Shown: piece after piece, positions 53,156 through 61,443 of the stretch | How positions within the stretch are numbered: the first letter of the stretch is position 1 | Layout: every line of letters starts with the position of its first letter | Assembly (NCBI RefSeq): GCF_030406405.1 | Contig: NZ_JAUEPL010000037.1 | Span: 1 to 64,000 of the forward strand | Source of the DNA: Streptomyces ficellus | GTDB taxonomy: Bacteria > Actinomycetota > Actinomycetes > Streptomycetales > Streptomycetaceae | DNA: 64,000 nt | Reading direction: 5' to 3' | Translations under genes and position numbers: made by a program | The notes under the pieces: generated by a model | The model's input: the letters and a program-made list of their open reading frames with translations, nothing else | What the model was told of the DNA's origin: nothing | Databases searched by the model: none

Positions 53156-53312
53156 CACGGTGAATAGGAGGGCACCTCGGCCGTGCGGGTTGCCACGCCC
53201 ATGTACCGGTTGCCTCACACCTGCCCGGCCGGAGCCCTCGCGCTGCCCCAGCCGGAGTCGCCCGGAGGCCCCGGAGTCGCCGGAAGACCCGGAGGTCCCG
53301 GGCGTGCGGTCC

Positions 53313-54005
53313 TCAGACCAGGCGGCGGGCCGTCGCCCAGCGGGTCAGCTCGTGGCGATTGGACAGCTGGAGCTTGCGCAGGACGGCCGAGACGTGCGAC
53401 TCCACCGTCTTCACGGAGATGAACAGCTGCTTGGCGATCTCCTTGTACGCGTATCCCCGCGCGATCAGCCGCAGCACCTCCCGCTCGCGCTGCGTGAGCC
53501 GGTCCAGGTCCTCGTCCACGGGCGGGGCGTCCGTGGAGGCGAACGCGTCCAGCACGAAGCCGGCCAGCCGGGGCGAGAACACGGCGTCGCCGTCCTGGAC
53601 GCGGAAGACCGAGTCGATGAGGTCGGTGCCGGTGATCGTCTTGGTGACGTATCCGCGGGCGCCGCCCCGGATGACGCCGATGACGTCCTCGGCGGCGTCC
53701 GACACGGACAGGGCCAGGAACCGCACCGGGTTCTCGGGGGCCGCCATCAGGCCCGCGCAGCGGCGCAGCACCTCGACACCGCCGCCGCCCGGCAGGTGGA
53801 CGTCGAGGAGGACCACCTCGGGGCGGGTCGCGGTGATCACGGTGACCGCCTGGTCGACGTCGGCGGCCTCGCCGACCACCTCGACGCCGGTCGTCTCGGT
53901 CCGGCCGATCTCGGCCTGCACCCCGGTGCGGAACATCCGGTGGTCGTCCACCAGCACGACCCGCACCCGGCGCTCCGCGGGAGCCGTCCCCGTCTCGTCG
54001 GTCAT
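53313..54005 (-). CDS. LuxR-family response regulator
   Basis: 230 residues. Receiver domain 14-140: acidic pocket VVLVDDHRMFRTG, phosphoacceptor Asp in VVLLDVHLPGGGGVEVL, conserved Lys in YVTKTITG. LuxR HTH about 165-228: LTQREREVLRLIARGYAYKEIAKQLF then SVKTVESHVSAVLRKL. It is coupled to the PspC-domain kinase by a 4-bp ATGA overlap. The pair is divergent from a PspC/LiaF-like membrane protein gene that is its likely target, suggesting envelope-stress control. Confidence 0.92.
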   Translation of the reverse strand: MTDETGTAPAERRVRVVLVDDHRMFRTGVQAEIGRTETTGVEVVGEAADVDQAVTVITATRPEVVLLDVHLPGGGGVEVLRRCAGLMAAPENPVRFLALSVSDAAEDVIGVIRGGARGYVTKTITGTDLIDSVFRVQDGDAVFSPRLAGFVLDAFASTDAPPVDEDLDRLTQREREVLRLIARGYAYKEIAKQLFISVKTVESHVSAVLRKLQLSNRHELTRWATARRLV

Positions 54006-55309
54006 CCGTCCGCCCTCTCCATCTCCAGCTCCACTTCGGTGCCGTCACCCGGCACCGATCGCATGCGCGCGGTGCCGCCGTTGCGCTGCATCCGGCCGAT
54101 GATCGATTCTCGTACGCCCATCCGGTCGGCGGGTACGGAATCGGGGTCGAAACCGGGCCCCCTGTCCCGTACGGACACGAAGACCGTGCGGCCCTCGACC
54201 TCCGCGTACACCTGGACCGCCCCTCCCCCGCCACCGTACTTGGCGGCGTTGACCATGGCCTCGCGCGCGGCCTGCATCTGAGCCCCCAGCTTCTCGTCCA
54301 GCGGGCAGTCGCCGACGACCACGACCTCCAGGGGCACGCCGTGCGTGTCCTCGACCTCGGCGGCGGTCCGCTTGACCGCCTCCGCCAGGGTCTCGGGCTC
54401 CTCGGCCTCGTCCTTGCCGGTGCCCTCGGGCTTGTAGAGCCAGTTGCGCAGCTCACGCTCCTGCGCGCGGGCGAGACGGCGGATCTCGCCGGGGTCGTCG
54501 GCGTTGCGCTGTATCAGGGTGAGGGTGTGCAGCACGGAGTCGTGCACGTGGGCGGCGACCTCGGCCCGCTCCTGGGCACGGATGCGCATGGTGCGCTCCT
54601 CGGACAGGTCCTGCGACATCCGCACCAGCCACGGCCCGGCCAGCAGCGCTATCCCGGTGAGGACCGCTATGGCGGCGGTCAGCGCGGTGCCGAGCTGGGC
54701 GGCCGAGCCGCGCACGACCATGAAAGCGGTCATGCCCATCCCGACGAGCGCGACGCCCGCGAGGCCCCGGGCCAGCTGGAACAGCCGCTTGCGGCGGCCC
54801 GACTCGGTCCAGCGGGCGCGGCGGGCGTTGTCCACCTGCCGCCAGACCAGGACGACACCGACACCGACGAGCAGCGTCGGCCAGACGTACCGGCCGGCGC
54901 TGCTGCCCAGGTCGACGCTGCCGACGAAGCCGATGGCGCCGAAGGTGAGCGCGATGAGCGCGACGATCTGGCCCTTGTCGGGCTTGCGGAGTCGGCGCCG
55001 CCCCTCGGGCGTGGTCTCGAAGACGGAACGCGGCTCGGCGGACCTGCCCCCGACGCCCAGGGGGACGACGATCCAGAAGACGGCGTAGAGCAGCGCGCCC
55101 ATGCCGTTGGCCATGAAGAGGGCGAGGAACGCCAGTCGCACCCAGGCGACGGGCAGCCCCAGGTGGCCGGCGAGTCCTCGCGCGACACCACCGAGCATCC
55201 GCCCGTCGGCGCTGCGGTACAGCTTGCGCACGGGCGGATCGTCGGTCTCGGTCGGGCGGGCGGCGACGGGCATGCCCCGATCGTCACACGTCACGGGAGG
55301 CTCCGACAT
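54002..55309 (-). CDS. PspC-domain sensor histidine kinase
   Basis: 435 residues. An N-terminal PspC domain (KLYRSADGRMLGGVARGLAGHLGLPVAWVRLAFL) is followed by about five hydrophobic segments. The dimerisation box is AEVAAHVHDSVLHTLTLIQRNA (phospho-His, residues about 255-261) of the HisKA_3/NarL type, followed by an HATPase with REAMVNAAKYGGGG (N box) and DRGPGFDPDSV (G1). It would sense envelope state and phosphorylate the adjacent LuxR regulator. ATG 55309 is 104 bp from the divergent PspC gene; ATG 55273 is an alternative start. Confidence 0.9.
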   Translation of the reverse strand: MSEPPVTCDDRGMPVAARPTETDDPPVRKLYRSADGRMLGGVARGLAGHLGLPVAWVRLAFLALFMANGMGALLYAVFWIVVPLGVGGRSAEPRSVFETTPEGRRRLRKPDKGQIVALIALTFGAIGFVGSVDLGSSAGRYVWPTLLVGVGVVLVWRQVDNARRARWTESGRRKRLFQLARGLAGVALVGMGMTAFMVVRGSAAQLGTALTAAIAVLTGIALLAGPWLVRMSQDLSEERTMRIRAQERAEVAAHVHDSVLHTLTLIQRNADDPGEIRRLARAQERELRNWLYKPEGTGKDEAEEPETLAEAVKRTAAEVEDTHGVPLEVVVVGDCPLDEKLGAQMQAAREAMVNAAKYGGGGGAVQVYAEVEGRTVFVSVRDRGPGFDPDSVPADRMGVRESIIGRMQRNGGTARMRSVPGDGTEVELEMERADG

Positions 55310-55413
55310 CAGGGTGGCCCCCTACTCCGACCCTGATCCCGGGGGCGAATATCAGGGACGGGCCAGGGTCGCGGAAGGTGCCGGCGGGGCTCACGGGCCG
55401 TCACCATGGAGGC

Positions 55414-56736
55414 ATGACGAGCACCACCCCCGCCCCTGTCGGCGGCCACGCCCCCGGCGACGGCCCCGGGGCCACCGGAATACCGCCGCGCCCGCCACTG
55501 CGGCGCACGCGGCGGCGGAAGGTGGTGGCCGGGGTGTGCGGCGGGCTCGGCCGGTCTTTCGACCTCGACCCGGTGATATTCCGGGTGGCCGTCGGGGTGC
55601 TCACCGTGACCGGCGGGCTCGGTCTGGTCTTCTACGGCCTCGCCTGGCTGCTGATCACGGCCGACGACGAGGACGAGAACGAGGTGCGGCGGCTGGTGTC
55701 GGGCCGGGTCGACGGCTCCTCGCTCATCGCGGCCCTGATGGCGCTCGTCGGCTGCGGACTGTTCCTGTCGATGCTGGGCAACGGCGGCACGATCTCCTTC
55801 TCCCTCATGCTGGTCATCGCCGTCAGCGGCGCGGCCGTGTGGTCGTGGCGCCGCCGGTCGGCCGAAGGCGACGAGACCGCGGTGGCCCCCGCGACGGCGC
55901 ACACGGTGGCGGAGGCGCCGCCCGAGACCAAGGCGCCACCACCGCCGGAGTCCCCGTCCTGGTGGCGGGAGCCGATCATCAAGGACGGCACGTCGGGACC
56001 GGTCCCGCTGGGCTACCTGTGGGGGCCGGAGGACGGGGCGGAGACACAGGACGCGGTCCTCCGGGGGCCCGCGCGCACCGGGGGGCCGCCCGCCGCCTCC
56101 CGTGGCCCGCGCTCCATCGGCGGCCCGGTCTTCCTGCTGGCCCTGGTGGCGGGCGGGCTGGGGACGGGCCTGTCCTGGGGGTCGCAGCCGCTCGGGACGT
56201 CTTTGCAAACGGGGCTGGCGTGCGCACTGGCGGTGCTCGCGCTCGGGCTGGTGGTCAGCGCGTTCCTGGGCCGGACCGGTTTCGGCACCGTGTTCCTGAC
56301 GGTGGTCACGGCGCTGCTGCTGGCGGCCGCGTCGCTGGTGCCCCGTCAGATCGACACGGAGTGGATACGTACGGACTGGAAGCCGGCGACCGCCGCGGAC
56401 GTGCGGCCCCGGTACGAACTGGGCACGGGTGCCGGCACCCTGGACCTGTCCGGCCTGACCGTTCCGGCCGAGCGGACCGTGCGCACCTCCGCCGAGGTCG
56501 GCGCCGGCCGGCTGGAGGTGGTCGTACCGAAGGACGTGACGGTGACGGTGTCCGCCCAGGTCGGGCTCGGCGACGTGCGGCTGCCGGGCGACCGGCCGGG
56601 GGAGGTCGACGTCGCCCCGGACCAGGAGAGGGTGCGTACGATCGCCCCGCCCAAGGGCAGCGCCCCGGCGGGCACGCTCGACCTCACCCTGGAGGTCGCG
56701 CTCGGACTGGTGGAGGTCACCCGTGCCGCGTCGTGA
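55414..56736 (+). CDS. PspC-domain membrane protein with LiaF-like C-terminus
   Basis: 440 residues from ATG 55414 (GGAGG 4 bp upstream). PspC domain about 30-95 (RRRKVVAGVCGGLGRSFDLDPVIFRVAVG), two further helices, a Pro/Trp-rich loop (PPPPESPSWWREPII), three helices around 245-330, and a beta-rich C-terminal domain (YELGTGAGTLDLSGL, SAEVGAGRLEVVVPKDVTVTVSAQVGLG in parts) of the toast-rack/LiaF type. It is divergent from the PspC kinase-regulator pair, so the three genes resemble a Lia/Psp-like envelope-stress system. Its last 14 bp overlap the next gene. Confidence 0.88.
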   Translation: MTSTTPAPVGGHAPGDGPGATGIPPRPPLRRTRRRKVVAGVCGGLGRSFDLDPVIFRVAVGVLTVTGGLGLVFYGLAWLLITADDEDENEVRRLVSGRVDGSSLIAALMALVGCGLFLSMLGNGGTISFSLMLVIAVSGAAVWSWRRRSAEGDETAVAPATAHTVAEAPPETKAPPPPESPSWWREPIIKDGTSGPVPLGYLWGPEDGAETQDAVLRGPARTGGPPAASRGPRSIGGPVFLLALVAGGLGTGLSWGSQPLGTSLQTGLACALAVLALGLVVSAFLGRTGFGTVFLTVVTALLLAAASLVPRQIDTEWIRTDWKPATAADVRPRYELGTGAGTLDLSGLTVPAERTVRTSAEVGAGRLEVVVPKDVTVTVSAQVGLGDVRLPGDRPGEVDVAPDQERVRTIAPPKGSAPAGTLDLTLEVALGLVEVTRAAS

Positions 56737-57082
56737 GTCGCGTGAGCCGCGCCCCGACCGGCGTGAGCCGCGCCCCGACCGGCGTGAGCCGCGCCCCGAC
56801 CGGCGTGAGCCGCGCCCCCGGTGGCGGCATGAGTTCCGGCCGGGACGGCTGGTCGCGGGCGCCTCGGGCCTGGCCGTCGCGGCGCTGTACGGAGGCGACG
56901 CCGCGGGCGCCTGGCACACCCCCTGGTACGCGGTGATACCGCTGCTGTCGTCCGGCCTGGTCCTGGCGGGCCTCGCCAGCTGGATCGGCTACCGCGCCCG
57001 GCGGCGGCGCGACGCCAGGGCGGCGTCGAGGGACAGCACCGGGGCACCGGCCAGCACCAGCGGCACCCAGGCCATCAGGTAG
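56723..57082 (+). CDS. Small membrane protein with REPRPDR repeats
   Basis: 119 residues from GTG 56723, overlapping the PspC gene by 14 bp. Residues about 7-32 are 3.5 copies of REPRPDR, coded by a nearly perfect 21-bp tandem repeat (56747-56815). Two hydrophobic segments follow (RLVAGASGLAVAALYGG, AVIPLLSSGLVLAGLASWIGY), then an Arg-rich tail. The last 94 bp overlap the 3' end of the convergent DoxX gene, which is unusual. The N-terminal repeat and overlap leave some doubt about the exact end, but membrane segments and coupling support it. Confidence 0.55.
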   Translation: MPRRESREPRPDRREPRPDRREPRPDRREPRPRWRHEFRPGRLVAGASGLAVAALYGGDAAGAWHTPWYAVIPLLSSGLVLAGLASWIGYRARRRRDARAASRDSTGAPASTSGTQAIR

Positions 57083-57510
57083 ACGAGGTCGTTCCCGTAG
57101 TAGTACGGGGTGGACTGCCAGCTCACGGTCAGCCACAGGCTCAGCGATATGAGCGCCCCGCCGGCCGCCGCGAGCCGCGCGAGCAGTCCGAGGAGCGTCC
57201 CGATGCCGACTGCCAGCTCACCGAAGGCGATGGCGTATCCGGACACTTCCGGGTTCTTCAGGGCCTGGTCGATGAGGAAGGGCACGGCCGAGGAGTCCCG
57301 GACGGACCGCATGAGGTCGCCGATCGAGCCGGTACCGGACGCGGCCATGAACCGCTCGTCGGTGAGCTTGGTGAGACCGGCGTAGACGAAGGTGACGCCG
57401 AGGAAGAGCCGCAGGGGCAGCAGGGCGTACCGGGAGGCGGTCGCCCGCCGGCCGCGCGGCTCGTCGGCGCCGGCCCCGTAGGTCGCTCTCGCCCGGTAGG
57501 TGTGCGTCAT
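56989..57510 (-). CDS. DoxX family membrane protein
   Basis: 173 residues from ATG 57510 with GGAGAGG upstream. Four predicted helices with the DoxX signature: LLPLRLFLGVTFVYAGLTKL, YAIAFGELAVGIGTLLGLLARL, GGALISLSLWLTVSW and GNDLVYLMAWVPLVLAG. In mycobacteria DoxX takes part in a membrane-associated oxidoreductase complex; in streptomycetes its role is unproven. The 3' end overlaps the small repeat membrane gene on the other strand by 94 bp. Two identical 15-mers lie in its upstream region. Confidence 0.85.
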   Translation of the reverse strand: MTHTYRARATYGAGADEPRGRRATASRYALLPLRLFLGVTFVYAGLTKLTDERFMAASGTGSIGDLMRSVRDSSAVPFLIDQALKNPEVSGYAIAFGELAVGIGTLLGLLARLAAAGGALISLSLWLTVSWQSTPYYYGNDLVYLMAWVPLVLAGAPVLSLDAALASRRRRAR

Positions 57511-57550
57511 TGCCGGCCTGCCTCTCCACACGGCTGTCCCCGGAACCGAT

Positions 57551-57583
57551 GGTCCCCTCCTATGGGCGGGTCCCCTCCTATGG
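57551..57583. repeat. Duplicated 15-mer upstream of doxX-like gene
   Basis: GGTCCCCTCCTATGG occurs at 57551-57565 and again at 57569-57583, an 18-bp period. A second duplication, GCGCACGCCGGCTCGG twice, follows at about 57611-57642. The 15-mers lie 40-75 bp before the DoxX start on its strand and could be an operator. Confidence 0.6.
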
Positions 57584-57674
57584 ATACGCGTCGGAAGGCA
57601 CGTCAGTTCAGGCGCACGCCGGCTCGGGCGCACGCCGGCTCGGGTGCGCGCGCCCACGGCAGGACCGGTTCGGG

Positions 57675-58876
57675 CTAGGAGCCGGTGACGTCGATGACGA
57701 CCCGGTTCGTCACCGCGCCCGAGGCCGTGATGACCTGGACGTCCGTCCAGCCGGGGGGCACGTCCGCCGGGACCGGGACGGTGAGGGTGGTGTCGGTGGG
57801 GTTGGTGAAGCCGCCTTGCGCGGGGACCAGCGGCACCTGGACATGGACGGCGCCGATACGGACCACCGTGCGGGTGAGATGGGCGGGCGTCGCCGCCCCG
57901 GGCGGTACGAAGCCGGCGCCCCGGATCTCGATGTCGTCGCCCGTGCGGATCGGGGCGTCCGGGGTGCCGGTCTCCTGGACGCGCACCACGGAGAGGATCA
58001 CCGGCCGGACGCCCTCCGCGCACTTGGCGGCCAGGTAGGCGGCGGCCGAGAGGACGACCAGGATGACCAGCGCCCATGGCAGCTGCGGCAGTTCGCCGGG
58101 GCGCCGGATGAGCCGGACGGCCGCGAACAGCACCGCGAACGCCGACACCAGGACGTACTGCGCGTCGGCGAGGCTGCCCCGACCGGCGTCGTCGCACAGC
58201 AGGTCGGCGGCGCGCGGCCGCTCCGCACGCACCTTCTGGAGCCGCTGCCCGAGAACCCGGCCGTCACGACCCTGCGTACGGCGACCACCACCGCGCACAC
58301 CACGGCCAGAACCGTCAGCAGCCGGGCACCCTCCTCCAGCCGGACCGCGCCCCGGGCGGCCCCCTGGAGCGTGAGGTGGAGCACCGCGAAGACCGCGAGG
58401 AGCACCCACCCGGCGGCGACCGCCCGCGACGTCGACAGCCGGTCGTCCTCGCCGATCAGGGGCGCGAGGAGCCCGCCGTACGCCCGGTGGACCCGTGCCG
58501 CCCCGGTCAGCAGCACGCCCATCACCAGCGCGGTGAGGAGCCCCGCCGTCCGGGCCGGAGTCCATCCGTCACCGGCCGCCGCGGTGACCGCCTGCCCGGA
58601 CAGCAGGGCCGCGACGCCGCCCCACACCACGTACAGCGAGCCGCGCCACACCGCGTGGTACCGCCAGGCCTCACCGAGCGCCCTGCCCCGGTCGGCGAGC
58701 GTACGGGCGGACCGGGCGAGCTCGTCGGACACCCACTGCCGGGACGCGCCCTCGGGTATCCCCCGGCCCGCCGCCAGTTGGTCGCGCCGGGCCAGGAACG
58801 CGGCGACCTCCCGCCGGTGCTCCTCGCGTGCCCCGTGCGTACATCCGCCGCACCGCGTCGCCTCGTGCACCGCCAT
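57675..58876 (-). pseudogene. Membrane protein with IPT/TIG-like C-terminus, apparent frameshift
   Basis: The first part runs from ATG 58876 (ribosome site GGAAGGGG): a Cys/His N-terminus (HEATRCGGCTHGAREEHRREV) and four hydrophobic segments to about GFSG. The continuation lies in another frame from near 58250 to the stop at 57675 (QRLQKVRAERPRAADLLCDD, then membrane segment VLVSAFAVLFAAVRLI and a beta-rich IPT/TIG-like domain ending DVTGS). One extra G in the GGG run at 58248-58250 would restore a single protein of about 400 residues. It is either a true frameshift, a sequencing error or, less likely, programmed frameshifting. Confidence 0.75.
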
Positions 58877-59042
58877 GGCGGCCCCTTCCCATGCCTCGAC
58901 CACCCGACAAGGAAAAGGAAGTCTTTCGTATGAACGCCACCGGCCGCGCCCACCCATGCCTCACCCAGGAGTGAAACCGAATGCCCCAAGTTGACCGCCT
59001 GTCCCGGGAGTTGGGGCCGGAGCGTGCGGTCGGCCCGAGGCG

Positions 59043-59519
59043 ATGCCGGACAATGCCCCCATGACCGACGACGCAGCGACCTCGCCCCTTGTCCGCCTCC
59101 TCGGCCTCCAGCCGCACATCGAGGGCGGCTGGTTCAAGGAGACCTGGCGGACGGCGGGTTCCACCACCCCGGGCGGCTACCCCGGGCCCCGCCCCTACGC
59201 CACCGGGATCTACTTCCTGCTCCACCCGGGCGAGACGTCGCGATGGCACCGCGTGCGCTCGGACGAGGTGTGGCTGTGGCACCGCGGCGGCCCGCTGCGG
59301 CTGTCCCTGGGCGGCGAGGGCGATGCCCCGTCCGAGCCCTGGGACCTCGTGCTGGGCCCGTCCGTCGAGACCGGCGAACAGCCGCAGCTCCTCGTCCCGG
59401 CGGGCGTCTGGCAGTCCGCCGAGCCGGCGGGCGACGAGCCGGTCCTCGTCAGCTGTGTCGTCGCCCCGGGCTTCCACTACGACGACTTCACGCTCGAAGC
59501 CGCCGCCCACAGGAAGTGA
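59043..59519 (+). CDS. DUF985 cupin-like protein
   Basis: 158 residues from ATG 59043; ATG 59061 is also plausible and neither has ideal Shine-Dalgarno spacing. The DUF985/cupin_5 pattern is clear: GLQPHIEGGWFKETWR, RPYATGIYFLL, SRWHRVRSDEVWLWHRGGPL (metal-ligand His) and CVVAPGFHYDDFTL. These are small single-domain cupins of unknown substrate. It is convergent with guaA, only 28 bp apart, and separate from the frameshifted membrane gene on its left. Confidence 0.88.
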   Translation: MPDNAPMTDDAATSPLVRLLGLQPHIEGGWFKETWRTAGSTTPGGYPGPRPYATGIYFLLHPGETSRWHRVRSDEVWLWHRGGPLRLSLGGEGDAPSEPWDLVLGPSVETGEQPQLLVPAGVWQSAEPAGDEPVLVSCVVAPGFHYDDFTLEAAAHRK

Positions 59520-59547
59520 GCGACGGCTTCGTATCGAACCGGGGGAC

Positions 59548-61131
59548 TTACTCCCACTCGATCGTGCCCGGCGGCTTCGACGTCACATCGAGCACGACCC
59601 GGTTGACGTCCTTGACCTCATTGGTGATCCGCGTCGAGATCTTCGCCAGCACGTCGTACGGCATCCGCGTCCAGTCCGCCGTCATCGCGTCCTCGGACGA
59701 GACCGGGCGCAGGACGATCGGGTGACCGTACGTACGGCCGTCACCCTGCACACCCACCGAGCGGACATCGGCGAGCAGCACCACCGGGCACTGCCAGATC
59801 TGGCCGTCCAGGCCGGCCGCCGTCAGCTCCTCGCGGGCGATCGCGTCGGCCTCGCGCAGCAGGTCCAGGCGCTCCTTCGTCACCTCGCCCACGATCCGGA
59901 TACCGAGACCCGGGCCGGGGAAGGGCTGGCGCTGGACGATCTCCTCCGGCAGGCCCAGCTCCTGGCCGACCATGCGGACCTCGTCCTTGAACAGCTTGCG
60001 CAGCGGCTCGATCAGCTTGAACTCGAGGTCCTCGGGCAGGCCGCCCACATTGTGGTGGGACTTGATGTTGGCGGTGCCGGTGCCGCCGCCCGACTCCACG
60101 ACGTCCGGGTAGAGCGTGCCCTGGACGAGGAACTCGACCGGGTGGTCGTCCGGCGCCTCGGCGACGATCTCGGCCTGGGCCTGCTCGAAGACCCGGATGA
60201 ACTCGCGGCCGATGATCTTCCGCTTCTCCTCGGGGTCGGACACCCCGGCGAGCGCCTCCAGGAACCGCTCCTGCGCGTCGACGACCTTCAGCTGGACGCC
60301 GGTCGCCGCGACGAAGTCCTTCTCGACCTGCTCCGTCTCGCCCTTGCGCATCAGGCCGTGGTCGACGTACACGCAGGTCAGCTGGGAGCCGATGGCCTTC
60401 TGTACGAGAGCGGCGGCCACCGCGGAGTCGACACCGCCGGACAGGCCGCAGATGGCGCGCTTCTCGCCGACCTGGGCGCGGATCGCCTCGATCTGCTCCT
60501 CGATGACATTGCCGGTGGTCCAGTCGGGACGGAGGCCGGCGCCGCGGTAGAGGAAGTGCTCCAGGATCTGCTGGCCGTGCGTGGAGTGCATCACCTCGGG
60601 GTGGTACTGCACGCCGTACAGCTTCTTCTCGTCGTTCTCGAAGGCCGCGACCGGCACGACGTCCGTGGACGCGGTGACGGTGAACCCGTCCGGGGCGGCG
60701 GAGCAGGCGTCGCCGTGCGACATCCACACCGGCTGCTCGGCCGGGGTGCCCTCGAAGAGCGTGGAGCTGGTCTTGCTGACGTGCAGCGGCGTACGCCCGT
60801 ACTCCCGCGCGCCGGTGTTGTCGACGGTGCCGCCGAGGGTCGTGGCCATGAGCTGGAAGCCGTAGCACATGCCGAAGACGGGGACGCCGGCCTCGAAGAT
60901 CTCGCGGTCGAGCTGGGGGGCACCCTCCTCGTACACGGAGGACGGGCCGCCGGAGAGGATGATCGCCTTCGGGTTCTTGGCCAGCATCTCGGCCACCGGC
61001 ATGGTGGACGGGACGATCTCGCTGTAGACCCGGGCCTCACGGACGCGGCGGGCGATGAGCTGGGCGTACTGCGCGCCGAAGTCGACGACGAGTACGGCGT
61101 CGGGCGCGGCAGCGGGATTCGCTGAGGACAC
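59548..61131 (-). CDS. guaA: GMP synthase (glutamine-hydrolysing)
   Basis: 527 residues from GTG 61131 (GGAAGG about 8 bp upstream), standard length. GATase domain: DFGAQYAQLIARRVREA, nucleophile PVFGMCYGFQLMA, HPEVMH. ATP pyrophosphatase: GLSGGVDSAVAAAL. C-terminal dimerisation: RQPFPGPGLGIRIVGEVT and ending TSKPPGTIEWE. It converts XMP to GMP. Monocistronic; its upstream region is shared with the divergent leader-peptide/chorismate-mutase transcript. Confidence 0.97.
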   Translation of the reverse strand: MSSANPAAAPDAVLVVDFGAQYAQLIARRVREARVYSEIVPSTMPVAEMLAKNPKAIILSGGPSSVYEEGAPQLDREIFEAGVPVFGMCYGFQLMATTLGGTVDNTGAREYGRTPLHVSKTSSTLFEGTPAEQPVWMSHGDACSAAPDGFTVTASTDVVPVAAFENDEKKLYGVQYHPEVMHSTHGQQILEHFLYRGAGLRPDWTTGNVIEEQIEAIRAQVGEKRAICGLSGGVDSAVAAALVQKAIGSQLTCVYVDHGLMRKGETEQVEKDFVAATGVQLKVVDAQERFLEALAGVSDPEEKRKIIGREFIRVFEQAQAEIVAEAPDDHPVEFLVQGTLYPDVVESGGGTGTANIKSHHNVGGLPEDLEFKLIEPLRKLFKDEVRMVGQELGLPEEIVQRQPFPGPGLGIRIVGEVTKERLDLLREADAIAREELTAAGLDGQIWQCPVVLLADVRSVGVQGDGRTYGHPIVLRPVSSEDAMTADWTRMPYDVLAKISTRITNEVKDVNRVVLDVTSKPPGTIEWE

Positions 61132-61223
61132 TACGGCGGCCTTCCGGCGTGGGAGGAGGGGGCTGTATGTCGATTCTACCGGCCTGCCTCCCTGGGCTTT
61201 CGTCTCACCATCCGAACCCGGGG

Positions 61224-61251
61224 TTGTCCCGATGGGCGGATGGTCCATACT
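61224..61251 (+). promoter_or_regulatory. Promoter of the chorismate-mutase leader
   Basis: TTGTCC (61224-61229), 16 bp, CATACT (61246-61251). The leader-peptide ATG is 6 bp after the -10, so it would be read leaderless. Confidence 0.55.
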
Positions 61252-61257
61252 TGCCGC

Positions 61258-61338
61258 ATGCGCAAGCTCTCGACCTTCGTCTTTACCTATGGCACCGGGC
61301 CCGTCCGGCTGCCATGGTCGTGCTGCTTGAGCCACTGA
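61258..61338 (+). CDS. Leader peptide (26 residues) before chorismate mutase
   Basis: ATG 61258 to TGA 61338. The peptide starts MRKLSTFVFTYGTGP and ends LPWSCCLSH: two Phe, one Tyr, one Trp and two Cys in 26 residues, a high aromatic content for this genome, using rare-type codons TTT and TAT. It is followed 12 bp later by a Rho-independent terminator and then by the chorismate mutase gene. This is the layout of transcription attenuators, with ribosome stalling at Phe/Tyr/Trp codons controlling the terminator. The peptide as product has no role. Confidence 0.7.
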   Translation: MRKLSTFVFTYGTGPVRLPWSCCLSH

Positions 61339-61350
61339 CAAGCGACTTCC

Positions 61351-61392
61351 CAGGCGCCCCGGGCCGACAAGGTCCGGGGCGCCTGTCGTTTT
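61351..61392 (+). terminator. Attenuator terminator between leader peptide and chorismate mutase
   Basis: CAGGCGCCCCGG (61351-61362) pairs perfectly with CCGGGGCGCCTG (61374-61385), followed by TCGTTTT. It is one of the few hairpins here with a real T-tract. A competing upstream stem GGCACCGG/CCGGCTGCC (61291-61313) inside the leader ORF could sequester or free it. Confidence 0.85.
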
Positions 61393-61443
61393 CCGGACCG
61401 CGTCGCCGCCCGGGGCACCGCTCACCGATCGAGGAGCCCCGCC

